Below are positions 11,004 to 23,274 of a stretch of 64,000 nucleotides of DNA, piece by piece (within the stretch, counting starts at the first letter, position 1; each line of letters begins with the position of its first letter). The stretch spans positions 1-64,000 of the forward strand of contig JAQGEQ010000314.1 of assembly GCA_034620365.1 (NCBI GenBank), in the 5' to 3' direction. The position numbers and the translations under genes are program-made. Below the pieces are notes generated by a model that was not told the DNA's origin, made no database searches, and was given only the letters and a program-made list of their open reading frames with translations. Origin of the DNA: Pegea sp. RAD2-039. Taxonomy: Eukaryota; Chordata; Thaliacea; Salpida; Salpidae.

Positions 11004-13435
11004 CTTAGTTTGATTGCCTAAAAATATAAAATAATCAAATTTTCATCTTCAGATACTTTTTTTTGGACTTACCTAATCTTATATTCTTATAAAAATCTCC
11101 CAAAAAATTTATAAAACAAAAAATCTCTGTGAATAAATTCTGTTTTTGTGACTTTTAAAAAATGATTGGAATTAGAAATAAAAAAAAATAAAAAAGTTTA
11201 AAATTAATAAAATTTATTTAATGAAAATTTAATTTGAGTTCTAAAAAACTTTTGATAGAAAACAATCTTTCATGAAAATTTTGGTGGGCGAAAATATTTA
11301 TGAATAATTCTGATTTTGTTTTTATTTAACTTATAAGTCATGAAAAGTGAAAAACAAAAAAAGAAGAATGTGAAAAATATTTAAAAAATTCTTATTTACT
11401 ATATTTGTTATATTTACAAAATTTGAAACAGAAACCTTTGTACCTTAAAACATTTTTAAAAGTTTAGAAAATAAATTAAAATTTATTTTTTCAAACTATT
11501 AAAGAAAATCAAATTTTATATTTTTTTGAAATATTAAAAGTTTTTATAAATTTAATAACTTCAGAATAATTTAATTAGAATTTAAAAAATATAAATAAAT
11601 ACTGAAAAATTAATTTAATGAATAATTATTTTAAAACAATCCCAAGTAATATTCAAAATAAATAAATATTAAAAAAACAATGATATAATAACAATAATAA
11701 AAACTTGTTTTAATTTTAATTAAGAATTTTTTAAAAATGAAGCCTTCACAGAAATAAAATATTTGATTTTCGAGAAGAATAGAAATTTACATAAAAACAA
11801 AATAAGTTTAATTTTGAATAAAATTACTTAAACTTGAGTTTCATTAAAAATGGACCAGCCCAAATTTTTCAATAAATTTTTAACGTAAATGGCTTCTTAC
11901 AGAACTGGCCGGGTTTTAAGTGACAATAAATTGAATAAAATAAGATAAATAAAAATGATTTATTTTAAAAAAATTAGTTAATAGTGATTTAAATTTAACA
12001 GATTAAAAAATCCAATTTAGAACTGGTTTTTATTTTTTCTTTAATATATTTAAACTTCTTTTATAAAAAATATGCTAAAAAATTATTAATAGTAAAACAA
12101 TTTAACCAACCTAAAATTTTTTTAGATTTAGTTAAATATATATGTCAAAAATGTTTTATTTTTAGCGAGTTAGCTAAAATTAAAATTAAAAATTGTATTT
12201 AAATAGACTTTTTTTGGTAGTCTTCTATAACCACTTTTAATAATAAATTAAACTTTAAATAAAACAGATAGATTACAGCTAAAATAGATTAAAAATACAA
12301 ATTAATTGGATATGAGTATAAAATAAAAAATCAGCAAAACAATTTGTTTGATAATAAAAAATGTAAATTTCTAAATTTTAAATCGATAACATTTTTGTTG
12401 TAATTATAAAGAGTTCAATTTTGTTGTAATGAAAGATACTTTGAGAAGCAAAGATTATTTAGAATTAAAGTTTGTTGCTGATGTAATCTATTATTTAAAG
12501 CTCCAAAAACAAATCGTAAGTTTTTTTTTCGAGTACTAGCTTTAGATTTTAGTTTGTTTCAAATCATTTGTGGATTTAAGTAATTGAAAGAAGAGCAGAT
12601 AAGATGACTTCTTGTACAAAAACTCTTCGACCAATCAAAACAAATTGTAGTATCTTTGTGCTTTTGATCTGGAGTATTGATAAAATAAATTTCAGTTAAA
12701 TTTGTTTTAAAATAAAAGATTTTCTTCATATAAAGCTTCATTTGGAGGATAGGCAAGCCACTGTAAGTCTATGCGGTGTTCACATCTGCCCACTAGGCAA
12801 GAGGTTCTAGGTTTGTGCCAATGTGGACACATATTTACAAAAAAGGAGAATTGAAAATCCATTTATTTCAAAGAATTTGTTATTTGAAATGAAAATAACC
12901 AGAAGTTTGGAGAAAAGAGACAAGACGCCTTTAGCTTGATACTTGTGTAATTTCAGAATTAAAAAACAAAGTTCTGTAGGTAGATAAACCTACGTTATCG
13001 TTCTTCTTGCTATCTTCTATCTTTCTCACGTTTCGTTACTTTTTTCATGTCTGTAACAACTTTCAAGTGAATCAAGATCTTACTAGAGATGTTTACATCT
13101 CTATTCATAAATCGTATTCAGTTATATTTTGCAAGCTTATTAGATTACCAAAATATATATTTAAGTTTACATCATGTTGTATTCACTTTGATTTTTGTTT
13201 ATTTTAAAAACCTTCAATATTTTTCGGTAGTCTCATATCGACGATTTCTTTTTCTTCAAAAGCTCTGTAAGATTTAATTTATTAAAGAAAATGATTTTAT
13301 CTTAGCTAACAAATACTCGAACTTTGAATTATTAAAACTCTGAAATAATTATTTAAAAATAAAAATATATTTCAATAATATTTTAAAAGTATTTAAAATT
13401 AAATTAAAATTGTTAATTTTGAAATGTAAATAACT
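11004..13435. other. AT-rich intergenic desert
   Basis: Mostly A/T with very few octamers. No open frame with splice or homology support. A GC-richer patch at about 12750-12835 (ggtgttcacatctgcccact...) may be a degraded repeat but matches nothing I recognise. Confidence 0.6.
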
Positions 13436-13508
13436 GGCCGGTTAGCTCAGTTGGTTAGAGCGTCGTGCTAATAACGCGAATGTCGCGGGTTCGATCCCCG
13501 TACTGGCC
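13436..13508 (+). tRNA. tRNA-Ile (AAT)
   Basis: A 73-nt plus-strand cloverleaf starting GGCCGGTTAGCTCAGTTGG and ending ACTGGCC, with A at 13509 as discriminator. The acceptor stem pairs GGCCGGT with ACTGGCC. The anticodon loop CTAATAA gives anticodon AAT, read as IAU in tRNA-Ile. The T-arm has GGGTTCGATCCCC. A and B boxes are intact; no intron. Confidence 0.96.
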
Positions 13509-13519
13509 ATATTTTTATT

Positions 13520-14290
13520 TTAATGAGATTTGATTGGATGTTGCTGATGATATTATTTTTGAGCCGAAATTATCTACATCTTCAACTTTACAGACGTCGA
13601 TGTTGATTGGTTGTAGAACTTTAACACCTTGGCTGTTTTTTAGGCAGATATTCATCTCAAAGTCTACAAAGGCTCATGAAAATCTGTCTATAGCATTTGT
13701 AGGTCTTTTGCTGAATATGCGATAATTGCGTCAAAAAGAAGGTCGCAGATATTTTGCTCTTAGGTGTGATGCAGTAAAAAGCTTCCTGTTAGATCTTGAA
13801 TAAAAATAGACTTTTTTATTAAAGCATCCCTAGTTTGCTCAAAATCCCAAAGAGCGTTGAGACACATCCCTGTTTTACTGCTGGTGTTGATGTTGAGCGA
13901 TTTCATATCGCGCTTGCAAGTATCTTTAAAGCGAAGACAAGGGCAGCTGATGTTGCGTTTTTTTTATAGTTCTTCATACAACTGATCTGAGCCAGGGAAG
14001 CGTTTCCTTGGTTACCATGTACCTTGTTGGGGCGCCTAGGGACTTTTTTGCTTGAGATTTTTTGCTGCCGAAGACAACTAATTGAAAATGAAATCCCAAA
14101 GATGTTGGGACACATTGTTGTTTGACTCCTTTTTTGATGGTGAAGAGCTTCTATCAGCTGTTGACTTAGTATTTGTGTGAAATGATTGTTAAAGAGGCCA
14201 AGTGGTCAGGACTTCGAGACCAGACCTTCCCTACTGACAAAGTCGAAAGCTTTAGTAAGGGTCATAAATGTGACCTTTGCATTTTTATGT
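13520..14290 (-). mobile_element. Degraded non-LTR retrotransposon (LINE) fragment
   Basis: The minus strand retains reverse-transcriptase remnants broken by stops and frameshifts. Near 14265 the frame reads LTKAFDFVSREGL, like the RT motif DLTKAFDTVSREGL. Near 14130 it reads KKGVKQQCVPT, like GVKQGCVLAPT. Near 13900 it reads a piece like CKRDMKSLNINT, normally at the ORF2 C-terminus. About 13560-13620 reads VKVLQPINIDVCKVEDVDNF, like the region after RT. The C-terminal piece lies between RT pieces, so the copy is rearranged. It shares sequence with 62690-63690. No intact ORF remains. Confidence 0.75.
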
Positions 14291-14651
14291 AGTTGGTTTT
14301 CATAGATCTTATTTTAGACCAACTTAAAGAGGCAGTTTTATCTGTTAATGATGTAGATGGTATCTAAGCATGGTTTACTAGAAAGATACTAGAGAGTTGC
14401 TGTAACCAACATTTCAGATATTTTCAAATTAGAAACACTTTCTTAAAAATTCTTCCTACTTTCTTTTCAAATGAAACAAAACAGAATTATTAAAATGTGA
14501 AATTTATTCTATTATCAATTTTGCTACAATTTTTTTGCTTCAATTTTGGGGAAAACCCGATTAAAAAATTTGCTTCATATATCCGTGACATCATTGTTCT
14601 AAGCGATGACGTCATCAAAGTGTTAGTAAAAAATCATGGTATAAAATAAGA
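14291..14651. other. Spacer downstream of TXNDC5-like gene
   Basis: About 360 bp of AT-rich sequence between the LINE fragment and the stop of the TXNDC5-like gene; presumably contains its 3' UTR. One octamer near 14606. Nothing else recognised. Confidence 0.5.
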
Positions 14652-17600
14652 TTACAATTCATCTTTCTTATTCTGTACGTCATCAGTGACGTCATCATTT
14701 TGTTGTTGTACGTCATCAGTGACGTCATCATCTTTTTGTTGTACGTCAGCAATGACGTCATCTTCTTTCTGTTGTGGTTCCGAATCACCAATGACGTCAT
14801 CTTCTTTAAAATCAGCACTGACGTCACGATTTACTTCAGCGGAAATGTAAGCTTTTAAATCATCTAATTCGCGACTTCCGGTGTATTTAGGTCGGGGAAT
14901 TCCCTCAACAAATATCATGATTGTTGGAAAATCACTAATCTGAAAAATTTCAACATTTTTTTTTAGGCCTTTTTGGATTTCGGCCAATTTATCACCTTAT
15001 AATGTTCACAAGTTTGATGATTCTTCTTACAATCGACGTTTCCGACTTTAACCGGAAGTCGAAGCTTCGAGAAGTCGGCGTTTGCTAAATCCATCCAAAC
15101 TGGTTTCAACTGCTGACAAAACGAACACCAGGGTGTGTAGAAGAGAACGATGATGACGTCAGTAGCGGTGTTGTAATCAAAGTTCTTTTCATGAAGATAC
15201 AAAACTCCTCGACCTTGTTTCGTTTCGGGGGTTTTCCCGGAAATTCTGTCTTCCACAAACTTTTGTAGCTTGTCGACTTCTCGTGAACCCTTCAAAATAT
15301 TTCAGTTTCATTTCAGGGATTTTCCCAGCTTTGAAACTAACCTGATATTTTTCAATTTTTTCTCCATTTTGATAAAGATTTAGAGTCGGGTAACCACTGA
15401 CTCCTTGATTCTGACAAATTGCTGGATTCTGAGTGCAGTCCACCTGAATCAACAGATAAAAGTGTTTCCAAATATAAAAAAAATGAATTTCAGTGTTTCC
15501 AATTTAAAAAAAGTTAATTTCAGTGTTTCCAATTTAAAAAAAAATAATTTCAGTGTTTCCGAATATAAAAAATTAATTTGAGTTTTTTTAATTAAAAAGT
15601 TAATTTCAGTGTTTCCAAATCAAAAAAAATAGTTTCAGTGTTCCCAAATAAAAAATAATAATTTCAGTTTTTTGAATTAAAAAGTTAATTTCAGTGTTTC
15701 CAAGTAAAAAAAATAGTTTCAGTGTTTCCAAATAAAAAAAACCTTTGAAACGCGATAGCAACAAAGTAGTGATGACGTCACTCACCCTAGCAACAGCAAT
15801 TCGTGAATTTGAAATGAAATTTTTCGCCAATTCTTTCCAAGTTGGTTCGAGACGTTTACAATGTCCACACCAAGGTGCATAAAACTTGACGAACCCGAAC
15901 TCATGTCCTGACAACCATTTCTCCAAATTACCATCAGTGACGTCATGAACATGATCGATTTGTTGCTTAGGAATAGTTTCGGTTGCGATGACGTCATCGT
16001 CGCTACTTTCCAGTTCAGGATTAATTTTTTTGTTGAGAAATTTTTCGAAGCTTTTCAAATCGCGATTTTGCTGAAAAACAGAAATTTAAAAACCGGGAAA
16101 TTCCCTCTTCTGAAACCAACCTGATATTTTTCCATTTTTTCTCCATTTTTAAACAAAAGTAAAGTTGGATAACCTCTAACCCCATGCTTGCTACAAGAAC
16201 TTGGATTCTCAGTGCAATCAATCTGCAATTGTGACGTCATTAAAGTTGATGACGTAACATTTAAATTAACTGATGATGACGTCATTAATGAATTTAGCAA
16301 AAGTTTTTCAAAAAATTCAAAACTCTATAAAAAAACCTTCAAATAAATATTTACAAAAATTATAAAAGTGTTTCCAAACTAAAAAAAAAACTTTGAAACG
16401 CGTTAGCAACAAAGTAGTGATGACGTCACTCACCCTAGCAACAGCAATTCGTGAATTTGAAATGAAATTTTTCGCCAATTCTTTCCAAGTTGGTTCGAGA
16501 CGTTTACAATGTCCACACCAAGGTGCATAAAACTTGACGAATCCAAATTCATGTCCTGACAACCATTTCTCCAAATTACCATCAGTGACGTCATAAAGAC
16601 CTTCGACATCTTCTGCATCGACTTCATTATCATCAGCAACTTCCGGTTCGTCGAGATTTTTATTGATAAAATTTGTGAGCGATTTCAGATCACGTGATCC
16701 CTAAAAAACCAAATTTAACATTTTTCTAAACTGGTCTTTTTGGCGCCAAATTGGAAAAAAGCCAAATTGTCTCACGCTATAATCTTCAATTTTTTGATTT
16801 TCTTTGAAAAGTAATAAAGTTGGATACCCTCTAACTCCATGTTCTTGACAAACTTTTCTATTCTTCGTACAATCAACCTGTAAGAAGTTACGTCATCAAT
16901 GATCGGTTGTCATGGTGACAAGTACAGCGAATATCACTAAGAGTAATTTGGTTAGAAAAACCGAACAGTTTTTTAACACTTTACTAAATAAAATCTCCAC
17001 AAATTTAAACTAAAATTTGATAAGCTAAAATTTCTACTAAAAAATTAATTTCAGTGTTTCCAATTTAAAAAAAAATTAATTTCAGTGTTTCCAAATAAAA
17101 AAAATTAATTTCAGTGTTTCCAAATAAAAAATTAAATATAAAAAAATGTTAACACCTTAATAAAAAATTCTAAAAGTGTTTCCAAACTAAAAAACCTTTG
17201 AAACGCGTTAGCAACAAAGTAGTGATGACGTCAACTCACCCTAGCAACAGCAATTCGTGAATTTGAAATGAAATTTTTCGCCAATTCTTTCCAAGTTGGT
17301 TCGAGACGTTTACAATGTCCACACCAAGGTGCATAAAACTTGACGAATCCAAACTCATGTCCTGACAACCATTTCTCCAAATTACCATCAGTGACGTCAT
17401 AAAGACCTTCGACATCTTCTACTTCAACGTCATCATCATCAGCAACTTCTTCAGATGTAATAGCGTCAGTGACGAATTTCTTCAACGTCATCAAATCGCG
17501 ATTTCCAGTATGACGTCGCGTTTCCTTCTTCGCTTGATAGAGTTTCAAACTAAAAAAATTATAAAAATTTTTTAATTTTTTAATTGGAAACCCTGGAAAT

Positions 17601-18015
17601 CGTCAGACGTCGGATATCCGGTGACTCCTTCATCCGAACACAACTTCGTCGTTTTTGTACAATCCACCTGAAAGCAATTGTGACGTCATCAAAATGACAA
17701 TGACGTCATCATTAACAAACTTGTGCGATCGTTGCCAATGACGTCACTTCTGTCGATTGAGAAAGTTCTTCCCAAACAGGCTTCAAACGCTGACAATGTC
17801 CGCACCTGGTGATGACGTCATCATTAGTCGCGACATTTCAAGCGAAATCCGAAAACTAACCAAGGTGCAAAAAACATCACAAATTGGGGTTGTTTGGAAA
17901 TGGCCGAAGTCAATTCTTCTTTGGTTGCTATGACTACAGGTGTGACGTCATCAGTGTCTTCAGCAACGATGACGTTGGCAGCAAAAAGGAAAGAAAGAAG
18001 AAAAAAAACTTTCAT
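14652..18015 (-). CDS. TXNDC5: TXNDC5/ERp46-like protein with five thioredoxin domains and KDEL
   Basis: Eleven exons (17861-18015, 17721-17805, 17609-17667, 17240-17549, 16776-16877, 16434-16700, 16121-16222, 15786-16070, 15342-15443, 14996-15289, 14652-14939) encode 682 residues. Residues 1-18 form a signal peptide and the C-terminus is KDEL, so it is an ER-luminal oxidoreductase/disulfide isomerase. Active sites are CGHC near 53, 176, 299 and 428, and CSFC near 544. Each domain ends with a GYPTL loop followed by a (G)SRDL-like linker, as in TXNDC5, which has three domains in vertebrates. The tail before KDEL is acidic (repeats of DDV and QQ). Exons 4, 6 and 8 are nearly identical over the CGHC half, including the following ~55 bp of intron. 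Introns carry a TTTCAGTGTTTCC-based minisatellite and octamers. Confidence 0.9.
15460..15745. repeat. Intronic ~30-bp minisatellite with core TTTCAGTGTTTCCAA
   Basis: About nine degenerate copies of a unit with core AATTTCAGTGTTTCCAAAT and an A-rich spacer, in the intron between TXNDC5-like exons 8 and 9. The same unit recurs at 17040-17130 in another intron of this gene. Confidence 0.85.
17040..17130. repeat. Short copy of the TTTCAGTGTTTCC minisatellite
   Basis: Three copies of the unit seen at 15460-15745, in the intron between TXNDC5-like exons 4 and 5. It indicates that repeat-bearing introns were duplicated with the exons or exchanged between them. Confidence 0.8.
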
Positions 18016-20939
18016 TTTGAAATTCTTCAGTAATTTTTAAGTTGGAAGAAATTCAAAAAAGTTTTCTGAAAAATTTGTTTCAAAAAATGTGAAATAAAAA
18101 TAAATTTAATCAGAATTATAAATAATTAATATTTATAAAATTTAACAAATACCATAAAAAATAATCATAATTATAAAACTAAATACAAAAAATATATATA
18201 AAATATCTTTATGTATTTTGAAATATATTATTTTAATTTTTATAATAAATTAAAAATAATTTTAAAAATTTTATTTGAAAATAATTTTAAAAATTTATTG
18301 AAATGAAAAATTTATTTTCAAAAAATAAAAAATTTAAAAGATTAAATAAAGAAAATTAAAAGAGATGAAAATAAAAATATCTATTCCAGTATCAACTAAC
18401 AATTTACAAAAATCGAAAATTCTTTAATAAAAATTTGATCTTTGCAAATCTCTGCAAAAATTTTAATGAAAAATTTCGACGTGGCCAAAATCTGCAGAAG
18501 ATCAGAAAAAAAGAGGAACAAAATGGACTTTTGCTGAAAATCTTTAACTGTTGAAATTTGTTATGAAATTTAAAAACAAAATGGCTTTAAATCATTTTGA
18601 CTTCAAAAAATTGTCATTAAAAGTAAACATTTTAAATATAAAAAAAATGAATATTATTTGATATTTGATAAATATTAGAATAATTAAAATATTTTAGATT
18701 TTGTCAAGAATAGTTGTTCTGGAAAATATCGTAAAAAAATGTTGCAACCAGAAAAATCGAAAAGAAGATTTTGTAGAAGACGGTTTCCCGGGCAATAGAT
18801 TCAAATCACTTCTTATATTTGTCTTATAAAATCTCCCTACGGTTTCTTATCAAAAATTTCGTCAAATTTTTTTGTTGAATTTCTGTAAATAATTCTAAGA
18901 TAGAAGAAAGATATTCTGGAATACAAACTAAATGATAATTTAATGTCAATACTCCAATTAAATTGATTTAAAAAACTTAGACTGGCGACTAAACAAGTAG
19001 CACCGTTCTCTAACAGTCAAGATCAGAATAAAACTCTTTATAATTCAAATTTTTTCGAAAATCTTTGAAAAATTTCTAAGTCGATCGACAAATAACTCTC
19101 AAAACCCACCAAGCTAGTTTTGGAACCAATTTCGTAATCGGCCAAATTAGTTTAGGTGACATTAGTATATGTCCCAGTTAGTTTAAAAACTTTTGTTATA
19201 AGTTGGCCCAATTAGTTATTTTTATTTAAATTTTATAATAATTGACAACAGATTGCATAACCTTAAAATAAACCTTAAAATAAATTTAAAAAATTGAGTA
19301 TTTAATTTTAAATAATTTGGAATCAAGTTTAGCTTCAAATAAAAAAAAATTAATTTGTTTAATTTGCAAATTTTTCTCTTTTGAAAATCTTTTTAAACTT
19401 TTAACGGTTTTTAAATAAACTGATTTATTAAAGATCCAAATAAGTTCAGATTTTTCAGAGTTTAATAAAATATTTATTTTTTTGTGAAAATTTTTAACTT
19501 TCATCAAAAAATTCATATTTAAAAAAATTAGTTTTTTTAAAAATCTTTTTATATAAAATCTTTGTTTAGTTCAGAAAACAGATTAATATAAATTTCTGCA
19601 TTTAAATAATAAGCTATCAATTGTTGATTTTTAAATTTAAAAAATATTTTCGATTTAGTTACACTAGAAGTAATGACGTCATCAAGCTTGATTCGCTTAA
19701 TTAATATTTAACTGATAGAGTTTACAAAATAAACAAAAAATTGTCAAATTTATAAAATTGTGTCACTTAAAAAGGTTGCTAAACACTAAAGATGGTCATG
19801 ATGACGTCATTAAGTCGAGAACAAATTCTCGCTGTAAGTCATTAATGTCAAACGAAAATTCTGTTTTTCTCCAAACAGTTTTTAAACATAAAAGTGACTG
19901 ATTAACTAGAGATGCTTTCTATGACGTCATTAGATATGTAGAATTATTAAGAGGAACTTATGACGTCATTAGATATGTAGAATTATTAAGAGGAACTTAT
20001 GACGTCATTAAACATAAGGGCTGTTTTTGATAGCGCCTTTAGTGACAAAAATGGCTTTTGTCAAACCTTCCGCTAGTATAAGTTGTTTGAGATAATTAAA
20101 AGTTTTAAAAAATAAATAATTAAAAAAAAGTAAATAAAAAATTGTTTTTTCAGCAGAACAAATTTCAGTTTTAAAGTTTTCAAGATTTGAATATATGAAG
20201 AGTTTTTTTAATATTTTTAGAAATTAAATTAAATGAATTTTGATTATAAACAAAATTATTTTCATAATTGTTTATATATATAATAAAAACTTTTTTATGA
20301 TTGTTTTTATATAAATATTTATTTGTTATTAAATCAGTAATTGCTTTTATTCAAATAACTGAAAGTTTTTATCTAAATCTTCTTGTTTTGAAATATTTTT
20401 CATAAAAATTTTTACAAATTAAAACCTTTAAACAATTTTTGTGGGTTTTTTTGGTTTTAATGTCTCATATATTACTTCCTCTTTTTGTAAATTACAATAT
20501 TATTATTTGAATTTTTATAAAAAAAATATTTCTATGAATTATTTGGTAAAATTTGTTTAGCGTTTATTTTTTTCATTCTGCCCTAAAGCAAAATTATCAA
20601 TTTAAAACAGATGAAGTTCCTTTAGTTTTGTAGCTTAACTGATTTATTTCAAGAAATTAAAATAATTTCTTTTCTTTCAAAAGTTTTCAGTTTAATTAGT
20701 TTCAAAAACAAAAATATTTTGAAATTTATTTCTAAAGAATAGAAAGTATAATTTATATTTTAAAATTATTTTTTTTTTAATATATTTAAATAATAAATAT
20801 ATTTATATTTTCAAAATAAAATTATAATTTTTCTATTTTCTTTATTTAAAAAGTTTATATTTTTTCTTCATTTTTTTTTCAATTTTATTTTTTTTTATTT
20901 TTACCATCAAAGTTCAACCAACAAAATGAAAAGTCAAGT
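18016..20939. other. AT-rich intergenic region between divergent genes
   Basis: Separates the divergently transcribed TXNDC5-like and ANKDD1 genes, so it should hold both promoters; no TATA box or other element can be singled out in such AT-rich DNA. A 39-bp direct duplication lies around 19920-20010 (tagaattattaagaggaact), each copy with a TGACGTCA. Confidence 0.6.
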
Positions 20940-22489
20940 ATGACGTCACCACAAGCTCCCCAAGTGACGTCATCACCACTATGGAGCGAAAATGATGTCA
21001 CAGGCGTTGACGCCGTTCTAATCGGCGACGAATTATTACTTCATGACGCTTGCCGTCGTGGTGACGTCATCACTACGCAACGGTTGCTACGCAACGGTGT
21101 TGATATCAATTGTAGGAACCAATCAGATCGCGTTGCACTTCACTGGGCAAGTGGAAACGGGCATGATGACGTCATCAGTTTGCTACTTGACGACGGAGCA
21201 GCAATTGATGCAGCGGATAAATTTGGAATGGATTCGTTGCTATGGGCGACTTGGTTTGGTCGCGCTTCGTCTGTGAAGTTGTTGCTAAGGGCAGGAGCGA
21301 AATCATCGAAGCGTAACGCGACGGGCTTGTCACTTCTGCATTGTGCAGTGAAGCAGAACGAATTGAAATTGTTGAAGCAAATCATCGATCAGCTTGGTGA
21401 CGATATCAACTGTGACGTCATCGATAATCGTGGCTGGAGTTGTTTACATTTAGCAGTTGATTGTCGACGTCATCAAATCGTCGAGTGGTTAGTGACGTCA
21501 TCTCGCTGTCATGTGAACCGGAAAGATAAAGAAGGTTCAACACCGTTACATATCGCGGCTGATTGTGGTTTTGATGACGTCATCGACATTTTAGCGTCTG
21601 CTGGATGTGATTTAGAAGCGCGAGACACTAAAATGCGAACGCCGCTTCATCGAGCTTCTGAAATGGGACGCGCCCGGTTTTGTGAAGTTCTATTACGTCA
21701 TAACATCGATGTAAATGTTGAAACTGATGACGAAACGACTCCGTTGCTAAGCGCAGTGCATCACGACCAGTTGATGACGTCACGAATGTTGATTCAATTC
21801 AAAGCTGATATTACGTCACGTGATAAACACAATCGAAGCGCTTTACATCTAGCTGCATCGCGCGGTAATGTCGCTATGGCAACGTATTTGGTGTCAGCTG
21901 GTTGTCAAGTTGATGACGTCGACGCTAGAAGTGAAACGCCTCTTCATATTGCTGCGGAAAATGCAAATTTTCAATTAGTTGAAATTCTACTGAAATCAAA
22001 ACATCGGTTACACCAAAAGGATCAGCGCGGAAAAACGCCGCTAGATGTCGCAGCGCGCGGTAATTACGTCATCATTGTTGATATGATCATCAAAGCGGAA
22101 CGATTAGAAGGTGTTGATGACGTCACTTGGAGTGAAATCGCGTTTTCGCCGGATCGAAGTCGAGAAACTGAATTTTTTCGCGATTTATTGTTCCGCTTAG
22201 CGACGCGATATTTGAAGCCACGTGATTGGCTGAAACTTGCCGCTCATTGGTCGTTTACATCGCAACAAATCGAAGCAATTGCTCAACAGTTCACCGGAAG
22301 TTGTAGTTATTGTGAACACGCGCATCGAATGTTACTAATTTGGCTACATGGTTGCCTAGCAACCGCAAATAATCCGATGAAGTCGCTGTTTGTTGCTCTT
22401 GTTGCTATCCAACGGAGGGAGCTAGCTGAAAAGATTCGAAGTAAATCAGCCGCGCGTCAACGTGACGTCATCAATTGTTGTATCACGTG
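20940..22489 (+). CDS. ANKDD1: ANKDD1-like: ankyrin repeats plus C-terminal death domain
   Basis: A single uninterrupted exon of 516 residues; human ANKDD1A is close to this length. Residues ~30-385 are about ten ankyrin repeats with canonical strings (DRVALHWASGNGHDD, GSTPLHIAADCGFDD, SETPLHIAAENANF). Residues ~408-500 form a death-fold domain (LATRYLKPRDWLKLAAHW ... IEAIAQQF). The family is a poorly studied cytoplasmic adaptor; a scaffold role through death-domain pairing is inferred. The start ATG is itself part of an octamer (ATGACGTCA), as is the stop TGA (ACG TGA CGTCA). Internal octamers give DDVI, VTSS and DDV in ankyrin loops. Lack of introns contrasts with most neighbours. An upstream ATG at 20924 opens only a five-codon frame. 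Confidence 0.87.
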
Positions 22490-23095
22490 ACGTCATCAAT
22501 TGTTGTATCACGCGACGTCATCAATTGTTATATCACGTGACGTCATCAATTGTTGTTTCATGTGACGTCATCAATTGTTGTTTCATGTGACGTCATCAAT
22601 TGTTGTTTCATGTGACGTCATCAATTGTTGTTTCATGTGACGTCATCAATTGTTGTTTCATGTGACGTCATCAATTGTTATATCACGCGACGTCATCAAT
22701 TGTTACATCACGTGATGTCATCAATTGTTACATCATGTGACGTCATCAACTGTTATATCACGTGACGTCATCAATTCTTATATCACGTGACGTCATCATT
22801 TGTTGTTTGATGTGACATCATCAGTTGTTGTATCACGTGGCATCATCAGTTGTTGTATCACGTGACGTCATCAATTGTTACATCATGTGACGTCATCAAC
22901 TGTTGTATCACGTGACGTCATCAATTGCTATATCACGTGACGTCATCAGTTGTTATATCATGTCACGTCATCAATTCGTACATCATATGACGTCATCAGT
23001 TATTATATCATATGACGTCATCAGTTGTTGTATCATATGACGTCATCAATTTTTATATCTCGTGACGTCATCAGTTGTTGTATCACATCACAAAA
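22459..23095. repeat. 25-bp octamer minisatellite starting inside the ANKDD1 stop region
   Basis: About 25 copies of a 25-bp unit of the form GTGACGTCATCAATTGTTGT plus ATCAC. The first unit encodes the last ANKDD1 residues and its stop codon; the remainder forms the 3' UTR or downstream flank. TGACGTCATCA is the best-conserved part, and the right half decays towards 23000-23090. Confidence 0.95.
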
Positions 23096-23274
23096 AGATG
23101 ACGTCATATTTTGAGTTATTATTTTTGAAAATTTTTTATAAAAATCATTTTTGTGAAAATGTTGTTCTGTGGCGCCGACGATGACGTCGTCTTCTCAATG
23201 ATGTCATCATTGTTAGGATAAAAATCTTTTTATTTTTCAAGTTTTAAAAATATTTTTTTTTAATTTTAATAAAA
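23096..23274. other. Spacer upstream of CTR1
   Basis: About 180 bp between the 25-bp array and the CTR1 start codon, AT-rich, with a near-octamer TGACGTCGTC around 23180. It should contain the CTR1 5' UTR and proximal promoter; no specific element is identifiable. Confidence 0.5.
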
